NCBI GenBank assembly: GCA_903813345.2
Contig: CAIIXF020000005.1
Location: forward strand, 38,195,375-38,259,374
Reading direction: 5' to 3'
DNA: 64,000 nt
DNA from: Owenia fusiformis
Taxonomy: Eukaryota > Annelida > Polychaeta > Sabellida > Oweniidae
How positions within the stretch are numbered: the stretch's first letter is position 1; every line of letters begins with the position of its first letter. Shown piece by piece: positions 61,252 to 64,000 of this stretch. The notes under the pieces are model-generated. The model ran no database searches and was not told where the DNA came from. It worked only from the letters and a program-made list of their open reading frames with translations. A program made the position numbers and the translations under genes.

Positions 61252-61955
61252 TCAGGGTGGTCCAAAAAAGTGAACCCCTGCAACAGGCTATATTTTCCTT
61301 AATGCTTGCATGAATAGACTGATATTATCACATGTTGTAGAGAAAGGTCTAACATTTTGATTGATGCCATAATTTATTCTCAGTCTTACATTTTGAAGAA
61401 ATTACAAGAGTTTAACAAACATGCCAGAAAATTAAATATTGTGCAAAACACATTGGATGATCTTAAACAGCTATCAGTTAGAGATACAAATTTAAAACCT
61501 TGCCATTTGACAAAAGGGACACTGTTTAAGCAGAAAACACATATCACACTTTCATTGATCATTTTGAAGCACCTTTAACCGTTCAACAGTTCGGGGGTAT
61601 GTTACCTACACCAACATTAGAGGGGGCCTTTTGTGGAAGGAAGTTGCTCCCTGTGACCAGGAACCTGAGAAGCCCCTCATCAAATATCTTTAAAAAATCA
61701 AAAGAAAATCAAATATTCCATGTTTTGAGCCATATTTCATGAGAATTGGTTCATGGTTTATGAAGATTTTGACATTTCAAGATCATATAGGGGTATGTTC
61801 GCGATTTTACTGGAAAATGTTATCGTCTAAAGAAGCTTAGAGCATTTCTTTAGATAACAATAACTCTGCAACATATGAAAATATAAAAGAGTTCCTGCAA
61901 GTAATAAGGGAAATATGGCCCGTTGCAGGGGTTCGCTTTTTTGGACCACCTTGTA
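61252..61955. mobile_element. About 700-bp MITE with CAGGGTGGTCCAAAAAAG ends
   Basis: Left TTCAGGGTGGTCCAAAAAAG and right complement TACAAGGTGGTCCAAAAAAG agree through GAACCCCTGCAAC and on. The 73-codon frame inside (61357-61578) has no recognisable domain. Confidence 0.82.
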
Positions 61956-62052
61956 CATAAAGTCAATTATGATCATGTTTCTCAAGTAGCCCATCGTACC
62001 AGCTTCATATCAATTAATAGCTACATGCAATAGATTTAAATTAAATAAGATA

Positions 62053-63951
62053 TAGTATAGTAGGAACAAGGGGTTCCCATGCACCCATAAGGTGTGAATA
62101 AGTTACATACATTTTTGTAATCCCTAGGGTGTCTATTTAATGAATTCATTTGTTAACATTGCCAACTAATGTCCCATAGTACTTTTATGGGGGCATTCAG
62201 TTACCATGGTTACGCATCTTTAGACATCTTACCTTGGTATCTTAAATCATTTGTAGCTCTGTCATTATTTGGTCTATAGAAATGATATTAGTACCAAATT
62301 GAACCTCGTTAAATTTCCAATAAATTTCTGATATTCAATAATGCAAATTATCTAATTTGCATAAATTATGATGTCATCAATCTATTTTTGGTTCAGAATT
62401 TCCAACTATAGCAACGTATCTATTAAAACTGAGGCCGTATGGCAAAATTTCTGAAAGGTTTTGTCCTTTATTCTATTAGTATAAGGTATAAGCAACATAA
62501 AAGTGAAGTTATGTAACTTTCGAGGCAGCTATCGTGAATGTCATTATTTGACAATAATATATATTACGTCTTACCTTGGAGTCTTGAATCAATGTAGCTT
62601 CGCCATTGTTTGGTCTATAGAGATGATATTGGTATTTGATTAAACCTTATTAAATTTACTATATGGCTACTATATTCAGTTATGCAAGTTAGCTAATTTC
62701 CATTAATTGTGATGTCATCAATCCATTTTTGGTTCAGAATATCCTAGTATAGCAACATATCTATTAGAACTGAGGCCGTGTGACAGAATGTGTGCATAGT
62801 TTTGTCCCTTATTTGATGAGTGGAAGATATAAGCAACATTCAAAAAAGACAACAAATCTTCAAAATTGGATCAGAATTAACAAAATTTTCCAGCTTTGGA
62901 GGCAGCTACTGTGAACGTCATTGTTTGACAATTATAAAAAGAATATTAAATTAACAAAAAAAGATTGATGCACATTTTTACTCAATAAGATTGAAACAAC
63001 TATGGTTGTTACTTTTTTGTTAATTTAATATTCTTTTTATAATTGTCAAACAATGACGTTCACAGTAGCTGCCTCCAAAGCTGAATAATTTTGTTAATTC
63101 TGATCCAATTTTGAAGATTTGCTGTCCCTTTCATGTTGCTTATATCTTCCACTCATCAAATAAGGTACAAAACTATGCACACATTCTGTCATACGGCCTC
63201 AATTCTAATAGATATGTTGCTATACTAGGATATTCTGAACCAAAAATGGATTGATGACGTCCCAATAAATGCAAATTAGCTTATTTGCATAACTTAATAT
63301 TGTTACCATATAGTAAATTTAATAAGGTTTAATCAGATACCAATATCATCTCTATAGACCAAATAATGGCGAAGCTACATTGATTCAAGACTCCAAGGTA
63401 AGACGTAATGTATATTATTGTCAAATAATGACATTCAAGATAGCTGCCTCGAAAGTTACATAAGTTTCGTAATACTGATTCAATTTTGAATCTGTTTTCA
63501 CTTTTATGTTGCTTATACCTTCTACTAATAGAATAAAGGACAAAACCTTTCAGAAATTTTGCCATACGGCCTCAGTTCTAATAGATTCGTTGCTATAGTT
63601 GGAAATTCTGAACCAAAAATAGATTGATGACGTCATAATTTATGCAAATTAGATAATTTGCATAATTGAATATCAGAAATTTATTGGAAATTTAACGAGG
63701 TTTAATTTGGTACCAATATCATTTCTATAGACCAAATAATGACAGAGCTACAAATGATTTAAGATACCAAGGTAAGATGTCTAAAGATGCGTAACCATGG
63801 TAACTGAATGCCCCCATAAAAGTACTATGGGACATTAGTTGGCAATGTTAACAAATGAATTCATTAAATAGACACCCTAGGAATTACAAAAATGTGCGTA
63901 ACTTATTCACACCTTATGGGTGCATGGGAACCCCTTGTTCCTACTATACTA
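62053..63951. mobile_element. 1.9-kb foldback element with about 0.9-kb nearly identical inverted arms
   Basis: Ends TAGTATAGTAGGAACAAGGG; both arms carry CCCATGCACCCATAAGGTG, ACTAATGTCCCATAGTACTT and two copies each of the roughly 350-bp subunit also found in 42993-45988. The arms meet near 62960-62990. Confidence 0.88.
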
Positions 63952-64000
63952 ATACGTTCACCCTAGCTTTTCTCTGTTTTTGAATAATCGTTTGACATGA

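Noticed and set aside
61357-61578. 73-codon frame that might be a transposon protein
   Set aside because: Entirely inside a MITE, too short, no transposase motif.

Overview
The window is eukaryotic nuclear DNA: AT-rich, intron-rich, with animal-type GT-AG splice sites, three multi-exon genes and a very high density of foldback and miniature inverted-repeat elements. The families present (an EGF plus zona pellucida membrane protein, an SLC10A3/A5-like transporter, and a Roco GTPase with AMN1-like cysteine-containing leucine-rich repeats) point to a metazoan. A marine invertebrate (echinoderm, hemichordate, amphioxus or a lophotrochozoan) is my inference; the species cannot be fixed by eye.

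Layout. 1-9.1 kb holds no gene: a 385-bp direct repeat pair, a 110-bp inverted repeat pair 4 kb apart, and a cluster of palindromic repeats built on GGGCAGATATA. 9.1-11.3 kb holds two foldback elements. 11,497-17,460 (minus) is an 11-exon gene for a 614-residue secreted or type I membrane protein: signal peptide, EGF-like cysteine modules, ZP domain, furin site RKRR, transmembrane helix and short tail. 18,066-21,722 (minus) is a 3-exon gene for a 498-residue SLC10-family transporter. 21.7-24.4 kb is intergenic. 24,448 to about 60,593 (minus) is a 36-kb Roco gene of at least 18 exons encoding about 1,180 residues: LRRs, a Roc GTPase with P-loop, DLSG and THAD motifs, COR, an unassigned C-terminal region, an Ala-rich helical tail and a terminal CTIL CaaX box. 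60.6-64 kb is repeats.

All three genes lie head-to-tail on the minus strand. They look functionally unrelated, so no joint pathway is claimed. Splice phases agree across every junction I checked except those around Roco exon 13.

The two most striking things are in the Roco gene. First, the 1.6-kb intron after COR exon 11 is filled with a 51-bp minisatellite of about 26 units, each unit being the end of that exon plus its own 5' splice site, so the intron presents an array of duplicate donor sites. Second, the protein ends in a Rho-like CaaX box after a basic stretch, which suggests prenylation and membrane anchoring of a Roco protein. The mobile-element record is also readable: several insertions can be dated relative to one another from empty sites in paralogous repeats and from target-site duplications.
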